NCBI RefSeq assembly: GCF_050908995.1
Contig: NC_135126.1
Location: forward strand, 3,472,001-3,536,000
Source: Andrena cerasifolii
Taxonomy: Eukaryota > Arthropoda > Insecta > Hymenoptera > Andrenidae
Direction: 5' to 3'
Length of the DNA: 64,000 nucleotides
Of this stretch, positions 21,202 through 35,073 are shown piece after piece. Within the stretch, counting starts at the first letter, position 1. Every line of letters starts with the position of its first letter. The position numbers and the translations under genes are program-made. The notes beneath the pieces were generated by a model. The model did no database searches. It was not told the origin of the DNA and saw only the letters and a program-made list of their open reading frames with translations.

Positions 21202-23993
21202 CAGATGAATATACGCTTCGCGAAAGTCGCAGTTAATCGTCTCGTCGTATCGTAGCGATCTCCACGTTTGCAGTCGCCTAGATATCTTTCGTAAGAGCGC
21301 ATACTTGTAGCCTGTCACTTAATAACGCGAGCATCCCCGCGAACCCGTGCGCCGCGTAATAATTCATCGATGCGACGATTCATATGCGCAGCTAAATCAT
21401 TCGTCGCGAGAAATAAATTCCGGCCCTTGCTCGACGCCATTTGCGTCACACCGTCGCCGCTGTCCTCGTGACCTTTTCGTTTTGCCTTCGATCTCGTCCC
21501 GCTCTCTCCCTTCCACCTCCTAGATAATCCATGCCGCACAATCGCCGAGGGTAACGCAAATTATCGAAGATTCTATTCGACACTGTCCTCCCTCGCCTCC
21601 CTCATCCGCCATTCTCTTTCACCGCGCCGGGATTAAGACCTTAAAACCTTATCTTCGGAAAACACGACTCGCCGCCCCCGACGTGGGGATCCCCGTGCTC
21701 TCGCTGGCAACTCGGGAATGGGTATAATTCGTCGCTATTCCTCGTCCAGTAGGAACGCGCGAAAACTCGGCTGTTTCGGTTCGCGCCAAGCTCCCTGCTT
21801 CTTCGCAGGACACCTCTGCGCTTACTTTTAGCTGCATCCCTGTGCCTTTGTTGGCCTGGTTTGAAGCCAGAAGTCTGATAGAGTTTGGTGTATAGGTGAT
21901 ACCACGTGAGATGAAATTATGCGTGTCTCTTAGAACTTAAGTGTTGGAAATTACTCCGCAGAGGTTGAAAATAAATGTCACACTACAAACACAACTATGG
22001 TTTATTGTGTAGATAGACAATACACAGTGTGTCCACGTATTAATGTTAATTGGTTATATATAAAAGTATACAAGGAAAAAGAAACTTTAAGAGACGGAAC
22101 GCGATCTGCACGGTTTGGTCACAATTTTCAGACTGACTACGGTCGTCTCCTTATGCCCCGGTCAAGACCCTTCGCCCCTCTTCTCCAGAAAAAGAGAAAC
22201 GCAGCCCCTTAGTCCTAACACTGAGACTCGTTGAACTCCAACATTAAGAAATACTATTCTAGTAGGTACCTCGATCAACCGGGTCCACTATAATACCCTA
22301 CTTAATTCCATTCCGACAAGTGGAAGAAACTGTCTATAACGAGACAAGAAGTCCGACGCCTCGATCATGCACGAGGGAACGGGAAATGGTATTGTCTCGC
22401 TTCCCGACCCTGCTGGTTTTATTAAAAATCGAAGAAAGGGAGGGAAACAAAGTCTCCGCGGACTGTTGGTCGTGTTGGCCGCGTCGTTCGCGGTAGACGT
22501 CGCAACGGGGAACCATTAAAACCAAGTCGACGGGTGCCGGCGTTGATTGTCATCGGGTGTTTTACGAAGCACCGCGTAGCTGGCTCTTGTTCGTTCATGG
22601 GATTGATATGGGGGATAGGAAGGGGGACGGCCTCGTCGTTACGGCCGATTTTATCACGGTCGTCGTGCTCGGAGCGCGGTTCGTTTCTCCCGTGAAATAC
22701 GAGTCACCGGGTGTGCCACGTTGTTCAGCAGAAACCGGATTACAGTCGAGCGACGTCGTGCGATCGATACGATTCACGCCAGTTAACTTTAATCCACTGA
22801 TCAATTTTTCCTTTTCCCCTTCTTTCCTTCCTCGCCGCTGTTTTTGTAACCTGCGAAATTTTCCAACCCTCACCCCCACCCCTCCACCACCACCGCCACC
22901 GTCGCGCGGAAACAATTAATCGTGTCGCGCGAAATACGAGAGACATTCCTTTCCTTTTATTTCGACGTTTGAACGGGCAGAAGGGACGAGGATTAGGGGA
23001 TGGAAATGCGGAACAGTGGAGAATTCGCTTTCCTGACATTAAACGGTTACGAGACTAAGGAGTCGTACTTCAAAGACCTCTCAACAAAGGGACGTTTTCT
23101 TAACAACTACTCGTCCCTTCTCACGGACGCAACTCTGATTTCTTAATAATGAGAGAGGAACGTCCACAAACACCGATCTGGACAGGTTCAATGAAGTCTT
23201 CGTCTTCATCTCGAGCCTCCTCCACGACCATTTGTATTTCGCGTTCCATCTTCACGCGAGAGTTCGCCGAACCCTGGACAGAATCGGACAATATTCGTGG
23301 GTCGCGTTCGTGCCGCGACAGTTATTGTTTTTTAATTGAAGGCAGCGCGCGCGCCGGCACATGTACACGCGGCGAAAGTCTCCTGGCCCCGCGTGAAAGG
23401 CGGCACCACCACCACCACCACCACCACCGTCGCGTCGGGTACTGCCGTCTGTAAAAAAGTTGGCTTGGAAATTTTTTCAATTAAAAACCGTCGGCGCGTA
23501 CCGCGTCCAACGAGCTTCAGCAACGGCCAGAAACTGGGGTAGGGGAGGGTGGATGCGCCGGGGTGTGGCGGCGAGAGGGGTTAGTTTTAATTACTGTAGC
23601 ATCGTTACGCATCGCCCGCTTCGGTAAGACCGGGCTAGAAAAATTCTGGCGACAGCTGCGACTGTCCGCTCCGAGCGTGACGCGCGCAACCCCCTGAAAT
23701 AACGTAAGGAGACGAACGCCCCTGAAAGGAATGGGGTGCTGGACATTCCCTGGCTGAATCCCTCCGAGGCTCCTTTTGAAACGTAATAATTTTAATCGTG
23801 AGAAAATCTGTGGCCTAAAATTTTCAAAATAATTGCCTAGAATGCTTGCGTGTGAATTTATATTAATTGGAGATCGATGTGGTGAAGGTATCAGCTTCTT
23901 CAAATGGATCGTTGCGAGTGTATGTAATTGTGTTTTCAAGATCTGCGTCATTTAGTGCGTATAGTCGTCGCTGATCTAATCTGCATATCAATA
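21202..23993. other. Unique stretch with short simple repeats
   Basis: No supportable gene. CCACCACCACCGCCACC-type sequence at about 22885-22905 and (CAC)n at 23404-23428 create proline-, glycine- and histidine-rich frames that I do not accept as proteins. Other open frames overlap on both strands. Confidence 0.5.
23404..23428. repeat. (CAC)n microsatellite
   Basis: About eight CAC triplets in a row. In one frame this reads as eight histidines (the open frame at 23149-23454). There is no other sign of coding there. Confidence 0.9.
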
Positions 23994-23995
23994 TA

Positions 23996-24530
23996 CAGTG
24001 GCTCACAGCCATAATCGTACACTCTTTAAAATCGCATAACATTTTTTAAATTGGTCCATACGACTTGAGTTTTTTTGAGAAGCTAGAAGGATTAGTTTGC
24101 TAAGTGATATGCTTCGTCGTTTTGAAAAAAAAAATGCAATTGGCCGGAGTAGCAAAAGAAATAGTAAAGGTCGTTTTTTTTCAACTTTGTTTTGCATGCC
24201 TGTAACGAAAATTCAAAATACCTGTTTGTAGATTTAAGTAAGTTATATACGTGCCTAAAATTTCGTGAAAATCGGTTAACGTTGCTCTGAGCTATAAACG
24301 CTTAAAGATCGTAGAATAAGGTCGAGAATTGCGGAAATTCCCCAAAACAACATTTACTATTTTCTTTTGTTGCTATTCCGACCAAGTGCATTTTTTTTCA
24401 AAACGACGAATCACGTCACTTAGCAAACTAATCCTTCTAGCTTCTCAAAAAAAAACTCAAGTCGCTTGGATTAATTTAAAGAAAAGTTATGCGATTTTAA
24501 AGAGTGTACGATTATGGCTGCGAGCCACTG
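23996..24530. mobile_element. Tc1/mariner-like foldback MITE
   Basis: Both ends read CAGTGGCTCRCAGCCATAAT inward, flanked by TA (23994-23995 and 24531-24532). A CAGTGGCTC end with a TA target is typical of Tc1/mariner elements. The arms pair over about 190 bp (to about 24190 and from about 24340). The middle has no transposase frame. Confidence 0.85.
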
Positions 24531-24693
24531 TATTTAGATTTTGGGGAGGATGAGGATGAATCAATATGAATATCCTAAAACTCACAGCTCTGTGGATCAG
24601 CAAAGCATCTTTTTTAGAGTATCTTTCGCACCTGAAATTCTACACTACACACTGAAAGAATGGTAGGTTTAGAGTCTTCAAAGATCTAATTAA

Positions 24694-25322
24694 GGGGGGA
24701 CCCCACCCTGAAGCCACTTACAAAAGACAAACTTAGGGATTTTTTTATTCGTATAAATAAAAATATAGAGCTTGCATTTTTATATAGTTTTGAAGCAATC
24801 TTTATTTTGCTAGATTTTTTTTTAAATTGTACAAAACGGCCGCGAACAAAATGGCTTCGCGGAGCACTGCAAAAAATCTGGCCCACACTCTTGAGAATGA
24901 CTGGATCGTCTGAGAAGGAAATACAAAAAATATATATAACCTGGAATATATTATCTTCCATGCGTCATAGGATTTTTTTTAATATTTCAATTATTTAATT
25001 TGTTACAAGCATTTGAGTGCAAATTTGTATGTCAAGAATTAAAGTCAATTCTTCAAACTGCTATAATTTCCAAAATAATTCGAATTTTGACAAAATCTTA
25101 CTCTACATGGAAGATAATATATTCCAGCTTTTATACCTCTTCTGTATTTCCTTCTCAGATGAACCAGTCATTCCCCATTTTTTAAGCAAACTTTTTTTTC
25201 TAGGAAAATAAAGATTGCTTTAAAACTATATAAAGAAATCCAAGCTCTATATTTTTTATTCATTAGAACGAAAAAACCCCTAACTTTGTCCTTTGTTAGT
25301 GGCTTCAGGGTGGGGTCTCCCC
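24694..25322. mobile_element. TTAA-flanked foldback element
   Basis: TTAA lies at 24690-24693 and 25323-25326. Both ends read GGGGRGACCCCACCCTGAAG inward. The arms stay similar for about 270 bp, through blocks such as CTATATAAAGAAATCCAAGC on the right. It is AT-rich and non-coding. It is a second TTAA family distinct from the one at 14206. Confidence 0.85.
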
Positions 25323-25326
25323 TTAA

Positions 25327-28300
25327 GTTCCATCTTCTCCCCACATTTTTCCGAACTCTTCGAAAACTGCTGTTTCAGTAGCTCATGTTTTATGACGCAA
25401 GTTCGACATCGATCTCTTCCTTCTAAAAATGGACAGCGGAACGTTTGAAGAAGTTGCGAAGGGGTAACTCGTTAGTTTCCGCGAGAATGTAAACTGTTCC
25501 GCGGTGTAAGTAGTAAAGTCGCTATTGCGTCAAACGGCATTCAATGGGATTGCCGAACACTCCGCAGCGAAGTGTTTCCTACAATAAAAAAGGAGAATTA
25601 AGTGGGGGCGCAATTAGATCGCTCCTCTGTTTCCCGTAGCAACGTTCTCTGATTGCAGCGAAGGCGTCGCGGATGAAAAACTAGGAAAATTGAGTTGCCC
25701 GTTAACTCCGGCGGAAAACATTCTGCTACCGCAGCCGTTTCTGTTTGGAAGTTCCCTAGTTGTCCAGGATGGCGGTTGTTCCCGGTCTCCCTTGGTCGAA
25801 TGCTCGCTTGAAAGTAAACAGTTATGAAGCAACGGGGATTCCCTACCCCGGAGAGGCTTTCTTATCAGGAAAGAATCACATTTTTCTGCTAGAAGTGATG
25901 TGGGTATAAGACAAATCTCATTTGGTACTTCATCTTTGGAGACTGTCTCCCTTAACCACCCTTGCGTTGCAGTTCGTAAATTTAGCCTGCTGTATGTCTG
26001 ACATAAACCGAGCAGATTCGTCGTGAATTCTATTACGAGCGGGCGCGGCAGTAATAGATAATGGAACACAGATTAGATGAAATTTCCTTGCTGCGTAATG
26101 CATGGCTGACCCATTCACGCGAGCAGGACAAGACTCTTGAAATTCGTAAATTGCATAATTTTCGAATGCGCTGTAATGCATTTATCGGCGAGTTCGGCGA
26201 GCAGAAATCGATGGACCATCGGTTGCAATATTTGATAATATGTAGTGTCATATTTGCCACAATGCCGTTACGTTGTCGCAGGAAGCGTGTGTATGTAGGT
26301 GCGCGCGTTGTATCGCTGGCACGCTTACACAGCCGCCGCCTGACTGCAACGCAACACAGTTGCAGATTGCAGCGGGCTTGGTTTACGATGCAACCGGCTA
26401 CCTAGAGCTTCTCTGTTCTCTCGTTCGCCAGCGTGGCTGTCACTAATCAGTGCAACCGACCGTCGAGTAACGCGCATTGTACAGACACGTTTGTCTAATA
26501 TTCGCTGGCAACGCGAAACGCCCGCGCGTTCGATTGCCCGTGATCAATTCAAATTTAACGCGTCGTTATTTTCGGTATTAATTGCGTTCCGTTCGAAACC
26601 AGCGAGAACGCGGCTAATGTCGTTCAGCCTCGGATTACTTACAATTAGAAACTATAGGTACCGCCGATCTGCTTCCATCTATCCGCACAGAAATCATCCC
26701 CAAAATTTATAATAACGAGCATCCTCACGTTCGATACAATTATTCCAAAAAGTGCCCCTCGGCGAAGGGGAAGGAAATTTTATGCCCCCCTCTTTCGCGC
26801 GATCCCCCTGTCGCTAGCCAATCTCCTCCCTCTTGCCTCTAATTTTTTCCTTCCTCGCCATTTACCGTCATTAACATAATTGAGACAGCGCTAGGACAGA
26901 TCGTGCCGGCGCAAGCGACGATCGGAGGCAGGCCCATATCGCGGGGACGTGCTTCTGAAAGTGTTTAGCCGCGGATGGCGCGAGCGGAGGCGCGCAAAGC
27001 GAGAGTATACAAGCGAGGAGCGTATATTTATAGCGGGTTACGGAGGTCGTCACGTGGGAATAGACGCCCGGCGTCCATTGACGCGATAAATGTCGCCGTC
27101 AGCCATTAACGACGCTCGCCTTGCCTCATAATCAATGGAAGCTATCCGTCCCTCCTCCTAACCCTCTGTCGCTCATGCTCTGGCTCTCTCGTTCTCTCTC
27201 TCTCTTCCTCCCACGCCGACCTGTCCCCGCTGTTTCCACCGAGTCGAGCTCGACAAATTAATTTTCTCCGTTTTTCTGCCTTCCAATTACCGTGCTGCCA
27301 TCAGATCACGTTGTCCTCCAGTGGAGATGGTTGGGCAGGCTCGATCCGCGGGTATTAGCAGATCCTTCCGCGACATTTCGAGGCGGGTAGCGCCGTGTCG
27401 CCTTTGCCATTCGGATCCGTCGGAACGTCGCTAAATCTGTTTACGGGCTAACGCGGTATTTTCGCGGCGTAACGCGCCAGTAGATCAGCCCCGTCCGTCG
27501 TCAGACGCGGAAACGTCGCGTCGCGTCTCGCCCGCTCCTCCGTGCGCGTATGGCGCGCCGACAAATTGGCGGCTGGTGTTACGGATACACGCGCGTCCTT
27601 CTGTTAACGTCGTTCTGTGCCGCGTGAATTTTTTCTTGGGAACAGAACGAAATGGTCGAGGGGCCGCAGGAGTCGCGTGATAAATGCCGATGCATGTACG
27701 TACGTGTGATAGTCGCGAGAGCAATTAGATTCTGAATCAGATTCGTTTTGTACAAGGAGCTTGAACCGTGTTTTTATAAATTACGCTAATTACTAAAGTG
27801 TTTGATACCGTTAGGATACAAGAATTTATCGTGACACACGATTTCCCCGCGATTTACATCACCATGAATATTCACGCATTATTTAACAGCTGTGAACTGT
27901 TATTTATCCCCTTTGCTCCGACCTCAAGACTTTAATTCGATTAATTCCTCAAGGATTCCAAAGAATGACAAATCGCTAGTTCACGTGACCGCCGCAAATG
28001 CAAAGCCAAGCAGTCAGGGGAAAGGCAGCGCCATGATAACCCAATAAATTGCGCCTGTCGCGCTGTCGCTATTTCATGCATAAGTTAAAAGGAGTAACAA
28101 CGTACATCTGAATCCAGATTACACTGTTATACATTACCCCGGTCACATTTGAACCGCAATTTATGGTTCCTCAAAAACCAGTGTACTTTAGCACGGTTGC
28201 CAGCATCGCGGATTTTGTAAACCACCGCAAACCGCGCTACATTTTTCCTAGATTGTATTCGGTACAGCATCGTCCATTTCGGTAACCTCCAAAACTATCA

Positions 28301-30320
28301 GCATCCCTCACACTGGACTCCTAATCACCTACTCAACGAACGAAGACGTCACCAATACCTGACACTCGACACGAAAGGCAGCACAGTTTGCTGGTGCCGC
28401 CATGACCACATCCAAGGATCATTCCCTCGGATCGCACGACCGATTTACAGGCCACTAAAGATTCTTTGAACGCCGACGTCCACGAGCAATTTGTTCCCCG
28501 GCGTATTTCGCAATCCTGCTCGGCGGTAGCGGGGCCCGGTGTCCGGTTAACGAGGCCGTCTCATCTGGATACGTATCTCGGTGATCGGTTCGAGATCGGC
28601 CAGGTTGAAAGCCCGTGGCCGGGGCGTTATAGGCGCCAAGAGGACTCCCGAGCCCGCATCCGCCGTTAACAAGATAATAACCACGCGATTACACGTTTAA
28701 TTCGCCGTGCTTAAGATGCGTGGCGGCGATAAGACGTGACAAATATTGCCCATAACCCCGACGTAACAGCCGCCCACCGCGCTGACAACCGTGCGGCAGC
28801 GTGATAAAACGACGCCAGGGCGACCGACGGGGCAGAGAGGAGAGAAAAAAGGGCGGACACGTGTGCATCCGTGCGTGCATATAAAACTGGCACGACTGAG
28901 GGGCCTGGGGAGGGAATGCGGGGGCCGAAGAAGAGGAAAGGAGGGAACCTGTTCTGCCATTCAGACGCGGGCGCCTGGCCTCCTGAGGATCGTTCCCTTC
29001 GATCGTCTACTCTACCTGGCACGATTAAAGGGACACCGTACGGAGAGATGGCAGAAGCAGATTCGCTGGCCCCCGAAGTCGGCTTTGTGATTGGAACGGG
29101 GGACCCTGGCGTGCGTGGATCGCTTTATTCACGACTTCTCGGCCCCCACTGGCTTACATCGTTCTCTTGCGCTTCCGGTGTATGTAGATCGCGGGGAATT
29201 CGTTTCTCCCCGCGGTTCACAGCGCAGTGGATGTTGAGTTTACAGGATGATTGGATTCTTTGATCCATTTCTCAAAAATATACCCTACATCTGTCGAATT
29301 CTGTCTTGCAGGAGTGGTTAGACTTTCTGCTTCATTCCAGGCGCTTCCCCTCGCCAGTCCAGTCTGTCGAATTCTTCCGGTGGACACTTTAAAGGGTTCA
29401 GAGAAATTTCTGGTGTCTAGACTAGTGGAGACAGCGTTTCGGGTTCTTGTCAAATTTGAATTCTGAGCTCCCAGGCAGATTGGAGAGACTTGTCGCGCAG
29501 CAACGCGTTCGCGGCGAAGTGTTTACGAGGCACCTTGGCTTCATCCGGTGTTTCCTCCGCGTAACAAAGGAAACGTACGAAAAAACGTAAAACCCGGATG
29601 GCTTCTTTTCCGCGTCGCGGCGGCGACGACGCCGTGCATCAGCCGGGGCATAAGAAATTCAAGCCAAGCGTGAAGCATGCACGTGGAAATTAACAACTTA
29701 ACTCGGTTACCCAAGAAGAGCCCCTGGTACTCCCTTGGAAGCACCGCGTTAGCGCGAGCTCGACCCGGAAATTCGTCGAAGCACGACGATGAAACTTAAC
29801 CCATTATATCCCACCGTTCCCCGCCGCCCATACTCCGCGCTATCCCCATACTATCTACGTCGTTATTTCCCTTACGTTGTAATCTTTCACAAGGGAATCG
29901 CTGACTCGACTTATGTGCATGCGATTCCCGGTTCAACTCGAATTACGACTACCTGCACCTACCGCGGCAGCTAGCTGGAAAAGTCTTTGCGTGAAGTTTG
30001 TCGTCTCCGCGCGGTAGTTACGCCATTACGATAAATTCTCGAAGATAGTGGCGTGTATCGAATCGGGCGCACGGCACTCGATTAATATTCCCTTGGAATG
30101 GGAGTTCCGCGAACATAATTTCGTTGATACATCGTCGATACAAACTACACGCTTGCATGGATCATCCTTTAGAGTTTTGGACGCTTCGCTAGCCCGAATT
30201 TGCGGAGAGAAGATAGCTGGGCGTTTGGAAATGAATGGTGCAGATAGAATCAGTAGAACTTTCGCTGCAACTCGATAGAAGCTTCGTTATATTATATACA
30301 CTCGTTTCTTTCTTGGCTTT
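25327..30320. other. Long unique stretch without a supportable gene
   Basis: This is CpG-rich DNA with short overlapping open frames on both strands and no domain I can name. A short CT tract is at about 27190-27215. A TATAAAA-like word at 28880 has no convincing initiator or coding frame behind it. I see no transposon ends. Confidence 0.55.
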
Positions 30321-30752
30321 CAAGGGAACATCCCGAACCCGGAAATTCGGAAAATTCTGAAACTTTGTGAATACGTAGGGAATTTCCTTCTCGTTACAAC
30401 GAAATTTTTGTTTGTTGCCCAAATTCACTCTAAGGGGGTGTAATTGACCACTGAGAATCCGGTTAGTTTCCGATTTTGTGTTATAACTCGTGAACTGTAA
30501 AATAAACTTTTCACGAAACGATAGATCTAATTAAAAGAAGTAACTTTTGTTTTGAAACTTTTTCCCTATCTCTTACAGATTGCGAGTTACAAAATAAAAT
30601 CGGAAAATAGTCGAATTTTCAGGGGTTAATTCCACCCGCTTAGAGTGAATTTGAGCAGCAAACAAAAATTGCGTTGTAATCAGGAGGAAATCTCATATAT
30701 ATTCACAAAGTTTCAGATTTTTTTGAATTTTCGTTTTCGGGATCTTCCCTTG
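30321..30752. repeat. Palindromic repeat, family copy 1
   Basis: An inverted repeat of about 430 bp runs from CAAGGGAACATCCCGA to its diverged complement CGGGATCTTCCCTTG. Both arms contain a CAAATTCACTCTAAG-type block (TTAGAGTGAATTTG on the right). A related copy lies at 48114-48546. No clear target-site duplication is seen, so the superfamily stays open. Confidence 0.8.
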
Positions 30753-33700
30753 TCAGTGTGATAAGATCTGAACATATTTTTCCTAAGATTTTCGAAGATG
30801 TCAATGTTGAAGGTAACATTACCAATTCGTACAACTTTCAAAACGAATAGCAATAAGCTATTAGCTCATTTTCTCATACACCAACTCCATAAGCTCCCAA
30901 GAGAGAACAGATCTTTACTCCATCGAAGTAGTTATCCAGAAAATCGCAATTGCATCACAGAGAATCTAACGATACTGAATTCTCATCTTTCAAGGCAACA
31001 TCAGACCTTTCTCTCGTGTCTTTAATACTTGTCTCTACACATTTGGTCAGGGAATCTTCGTTTCCCATGCGCACCTCCAAGAGAGCAGCGGAAACATAAA
31101 TATCTAAATAATGAAGAGTCCTGAAATCGCGCTGTCATTCTCGTAACACGTTGAATTTGACGCATGCCAGGCCGCCAGGATTGGTCTCTCAAAGACACGC
31201 TCAACGGTTTCGCTAGCTAGTGGGGGTAGTGATGTCAGGACCTGAGGGCTTTTCCACCGCGTTGCCCGGTCGTTGTCGCCAACGCATCCCAGTCCATGAA
31301 GGCACGCTAAGGGCACATTTGAAGAGTGGGACGATTGGTCAAGGCCCGTTTTTCCAAACCGGGAAGGAGGGTGGATAGATTTCGAGGAGACTCGACGACC
31401 AGCGGATGATCAGAACGCTTTGAAACTCAGAGCATGTCATACGAACTCCATATTTACATTATAATCGCTTTGTTAACTTTATTCAGTTAAGTTAATGTTT
31501 AAATACATATTGTTAAAATCGGAAGAAGTTTCCCTAACGAGGGTGGTCCTTCACAGTCGGCAACCATTTGCAAATTTGAACAAACTCCGAACGAGTCGAA
31601 CTCAGTCACGGGGACTTAACGACTCGCGTCTCCGCAAACGCGTAGCCGTTAAACGAATTACGTGGAATTAAATCGTCAACCACCCCCGTTCGTTCGTTAG
31701 ACGTGGGTAAACGAGCTGGAGGAAGAGTGGCCTTTGTCGTCGCCGGTTTTAGGCGGTAGTTTAAATTTAATCGAGTGCCGTTTGATACGTGGCAGGACAA
31801 AGCACAGTTGAAACCTCAGGCATCTTTGTGTGAGCGATCATCGGTTTATGGCGGCCGCGTAGCACGGCCGCGCGTTCAATTCCACCTGACTTCGCGACTA
31901 CCGAAGGCGAATTGCGGCCGGACTCGGCACGCCCGGCACGAGTTTAATTCACCTGGAGTAAACTATGGTGACCATTGTACATTATCCTCCGTCCTTTGTC
32001 TCGTCGCTACGTTGACGTTGCCAGTGCGAGCTCAGGTACCCACCCATCACACGCTCCACTGGGCCTAGCACAGTGCTCCTGATAACTACGGGCCGCCGTT
32101 TGAACTTTCGGCAGTGCGGAAAGCACCCACTTGTACAGGCTACGGCGTCGATTATTCGAATTCAACTGTTTTGTCAGAGGTCACTCATTTGAACAAGGTC
32201 ACTTCATTTAGCGACGTCTTCTAATGGAGGCAGAACTAATAGCGTTCCCTATGCAGGGTGTTCCTGAAGCGTTCAAGTGACTCTCCCGTGTCTCTTGTTC
32301 GAAACCAGAAAAAATATCTCCAACGATATCCAAGGGAGCACTATAGTCATTCGCATAATCTACCCCGCAATCAGAATGATTTCATTTCTCCTCCGCGGCA
32401 GCCGCAAATGAAATGAACCGTAATTCCCCAGGCGCAACTAATACCTGCCCAATAATGGCCAAAAACGGGGCATTTCGGACTTGCTACGGCGCGGAATTAA
32501 ATTAAACGCAGCCAGCTGACGATTAATGGAAGCAAACGCGAGCCCGGTGTGTAAATGGCGCTATTCCCGCGCTGCGACGTAACAAATATTAACCCGGGGG
32601 ACTGCCGTAACGCCCGGGATCGTCATCGTCGCTGTACTACGTGCGTCAGAATCTCGACCTTGCGTTTCTTTCTGTCGGCGAGCGGAAACGCTGTAACAAT
32701 GGCGGGCCTGGCCACCGTGACGGTATCCAGGAACACGGTCGACCCGGCTGCTATCGCGGCGAAACAGAAGTCATTTCACGGGACTGTCGCGGAAGCGTAA
32801 TAACGCTTAGCCTAGGCCGAGCGCGCGCGAAATGCGGGGGCGCATCTCGTGGCGCGGATTCGGGGCAAAAATCCGCGGTAAGCGGGCAATAAAGCGTAAC
32901 GCGGCGCATCACCTCGCGACGACTAATTGCCGCGACGAGCAATAATCGGCCGCGCACGCGGACAGCAATTATTTTTACGACAGCAATGATATTGTCCATT
33001 TATTCAGCGGTAGCTGGCCGCAAAGCGGCGAGCACCGTCACACTGCCAATATCCCGTTCGCCAGCCGCGATGCTAACGCTCCTATAAATCCTTGGCGGTT
33101 GCCTGGCTCTGGATGGCTCTATTCGACGCTGGGCCACGTCCGTTGCCAGCTTTCCGTCGGTTCCATGCAGCAATTTTTGCGGATTCGCTCGAATATAGAG
33201 AACACATCGTCGTTGGACTTGGAAACTATTCGGAGGGAGAAATAGCGCGTTTGGAATGCTTAAAGAAGGACGATTTGAGGAACGAGTGTTTCTCGGTATC
33301 CGAATGGTGATAGAGGAGACAGTTTTTCAAAGTTTCGGAGACGCGTAGTCGCTTTCCTGCGGGGTCTGATCATAGACGGTCCTATTCCACTTCCCAGCTG
33401 ACGCTCTGCTTCTCTGTTGCGCTCCTGTCGTACTCGTGTCGTATCTGGAATTATGTGGAAACTTGCTTCAAATACAAGTTACAATAATATTGAAACTCTG
33501 AATGTTACGTTGCAAGGCACCGAAGAATAGCAGTGCGGCCAGCCGTAATATCACTCGAGTAACAGAGCGTCGGATGAGAGGAAGGTTCTACTGTATTTCC
33601 CACTGCTTTACTAAGTTTCTACGTTACTCGTTTACTTAATTCCTATCGTGAATGCCGCAACGTACACCTTCTCCAACGGCCGCAGTCAGTCGTCGGTCGT

Positions 33701-34627
33701 CACCGTAGCGAAACGGCAGTCGTAACGCGGTTCCCCGCGAAAGACGCAAGAACTCGATACAGATAGTTACGGTGGAAACGTGGGCGTGGACTAGAAAATT
33801 ACGGTGGAGACGCTTATTAAGCACGAAGAAGAGAAGAAGCGGCCACACGTCGCGAAAGGACACTACAGCAATACAAGAAACGAAACGCGGTGATTGCGGT
33901 TTTCGTTCCTTTCGCGACGGGGGAGGAGAGCCTCGTTGTTTTCCTCCACCTTTCTCCTTTTCTCGTGCTCTTTTTTTCTCTTCTTCCTCCGCTCCTCGCT
34001 CTGCTTAGCCATTGTATTTTCGCGTTCTTTGTGTCTCTCGCGTTTCTCTCTCTCTCTCTCTCCCCTCTCTCTCTCTCTCTCTCTCTGGTTCTCTTTACCT
34101 CTGTTTCTCTCCATTGTCCGAGGCTACTGGTCGTTGCTCGGGGTTAGATTTATGGCGCGTTATTACATGCCCGCGATTCGTTTCGCCGTGTCCCGCTTTG
34201 TTGGCGAACAGTTCGGATAAAGAGACGAATATTCCGCGGCCGATGCATAATTCTCCGCGGTCGCATAATTCTGAACAAATTTAATTGGCTGTCGTGCGCT
34301 TTCTCGTGTCACACGAATGTTTATTCGCGAAAGTTTTATGAAAACGTTGCCCCCGGTGCCGGGGAAAAAAAAGTTACCAACACGCTGTATTTCATCGGGA
34401 AAATACGGCCTCGCCGAGCGATAATAGTCGACCGGTGTCGAAATCCTCGTTGAAACAGCCGCGTCCTAAGTTCTATGTACCGCAACTATAAGTCAAGACG
34501 AAAGATCAACTCTGTCGTCTCGGTGTACTCTTCTGGCAAAGGCAGAGCGTGTCGAAATTTAGGTCGGACGTCGAACTTGGCGGTTTTTCACGATCGTCAT
34601 AATCGGAATCACTTTGCAACCTTACTA
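30753..34627. other. Unique stretch without a supportable gene
   Basis: Open frames here are short and unrecognised. The frame at 31775-32068 (+) ends in a hydrophobic stretch resembling a signal peptide (see findings), but no initiator methionine sits close in frame. Serine/leucine-rich and arginine/glutamate-rich frames at 33863-34284 arise from a CT microsatellite. Confidence 0.5.
34044..34086. repeat. (CT)n microsatellite
   Basis: About 20 CT dinucleotides with one CCC interruption. It causes repeated leucine-serine frames on the plus strand and arginine-glutamate frames on the minus strand. Confidence 0.95.
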
Positions 34628-35073
34628 GGGGAGGACACCATGAGGTAGATTTTGATGAGCTTCGGCACGCTGGATCTATGTCGAAAATAAGTAAATAGGT
34701 GTCCGAAATTATTAAAATTTTTATAGTGGTCGTGGGGTTTTAGTGGGTAAAAATCCCACACTACCCTGGCGTCCAAGGGAGATTCCCTTCTGGAGGCGTC
34801 GGGATGATTTTTGAAGTTTTCCTCAAGTTAAAAAAAAAATTATAAAAAAATTTGTAAAGTTTTTTTTAACTTGGGGAAATCTTCGAAAGGCACCCCGACT
34901 CTTCAGGGAGGAATCCCCGGGGGCGCCAGAGTAGTGTGGGATTTTTACCCATTAAAACCCCACAGCCACAATAAAATTTTTAATAATTTCCAAGTAAATA
35001 TCTCTATTATTCGACATAGATCCATCGTGCTAAGGCTCATCAAAATCAGTGTCTGCCTCATGGTGTCCTCCCC
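34628..35073. mobile_element. Palindromic MITE-like element, 446 bp
   Basis: Both ends read GGGGAGGACACCATGAGG inward. The arms pair over roughly 200 bp, through GTGGGGTTTTAGTGGGTAAA and its partner, around an A/T-rich centre at 34830-34870. The flanks do not show a convincing target-site duplication, so I leave the superfamily open. Confidence 0.8.

Noticed and set aside
23149..23454. Open frame with eight consecutive histidines
   Set aside because: It arises from the (CAC)n microsatellite. Nothing else supports coding.
28870..28900. TATA-box promoter
   Set aside because: Only a TATAAAA word is present. No convincing initiator, first exon or coding frame follows.
33863..34284. Leucine/serine-rich and arginine/glutamate-rich frames
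   Set aside because: Both are produced by the (CT)n microsatellite at 34044-34086.
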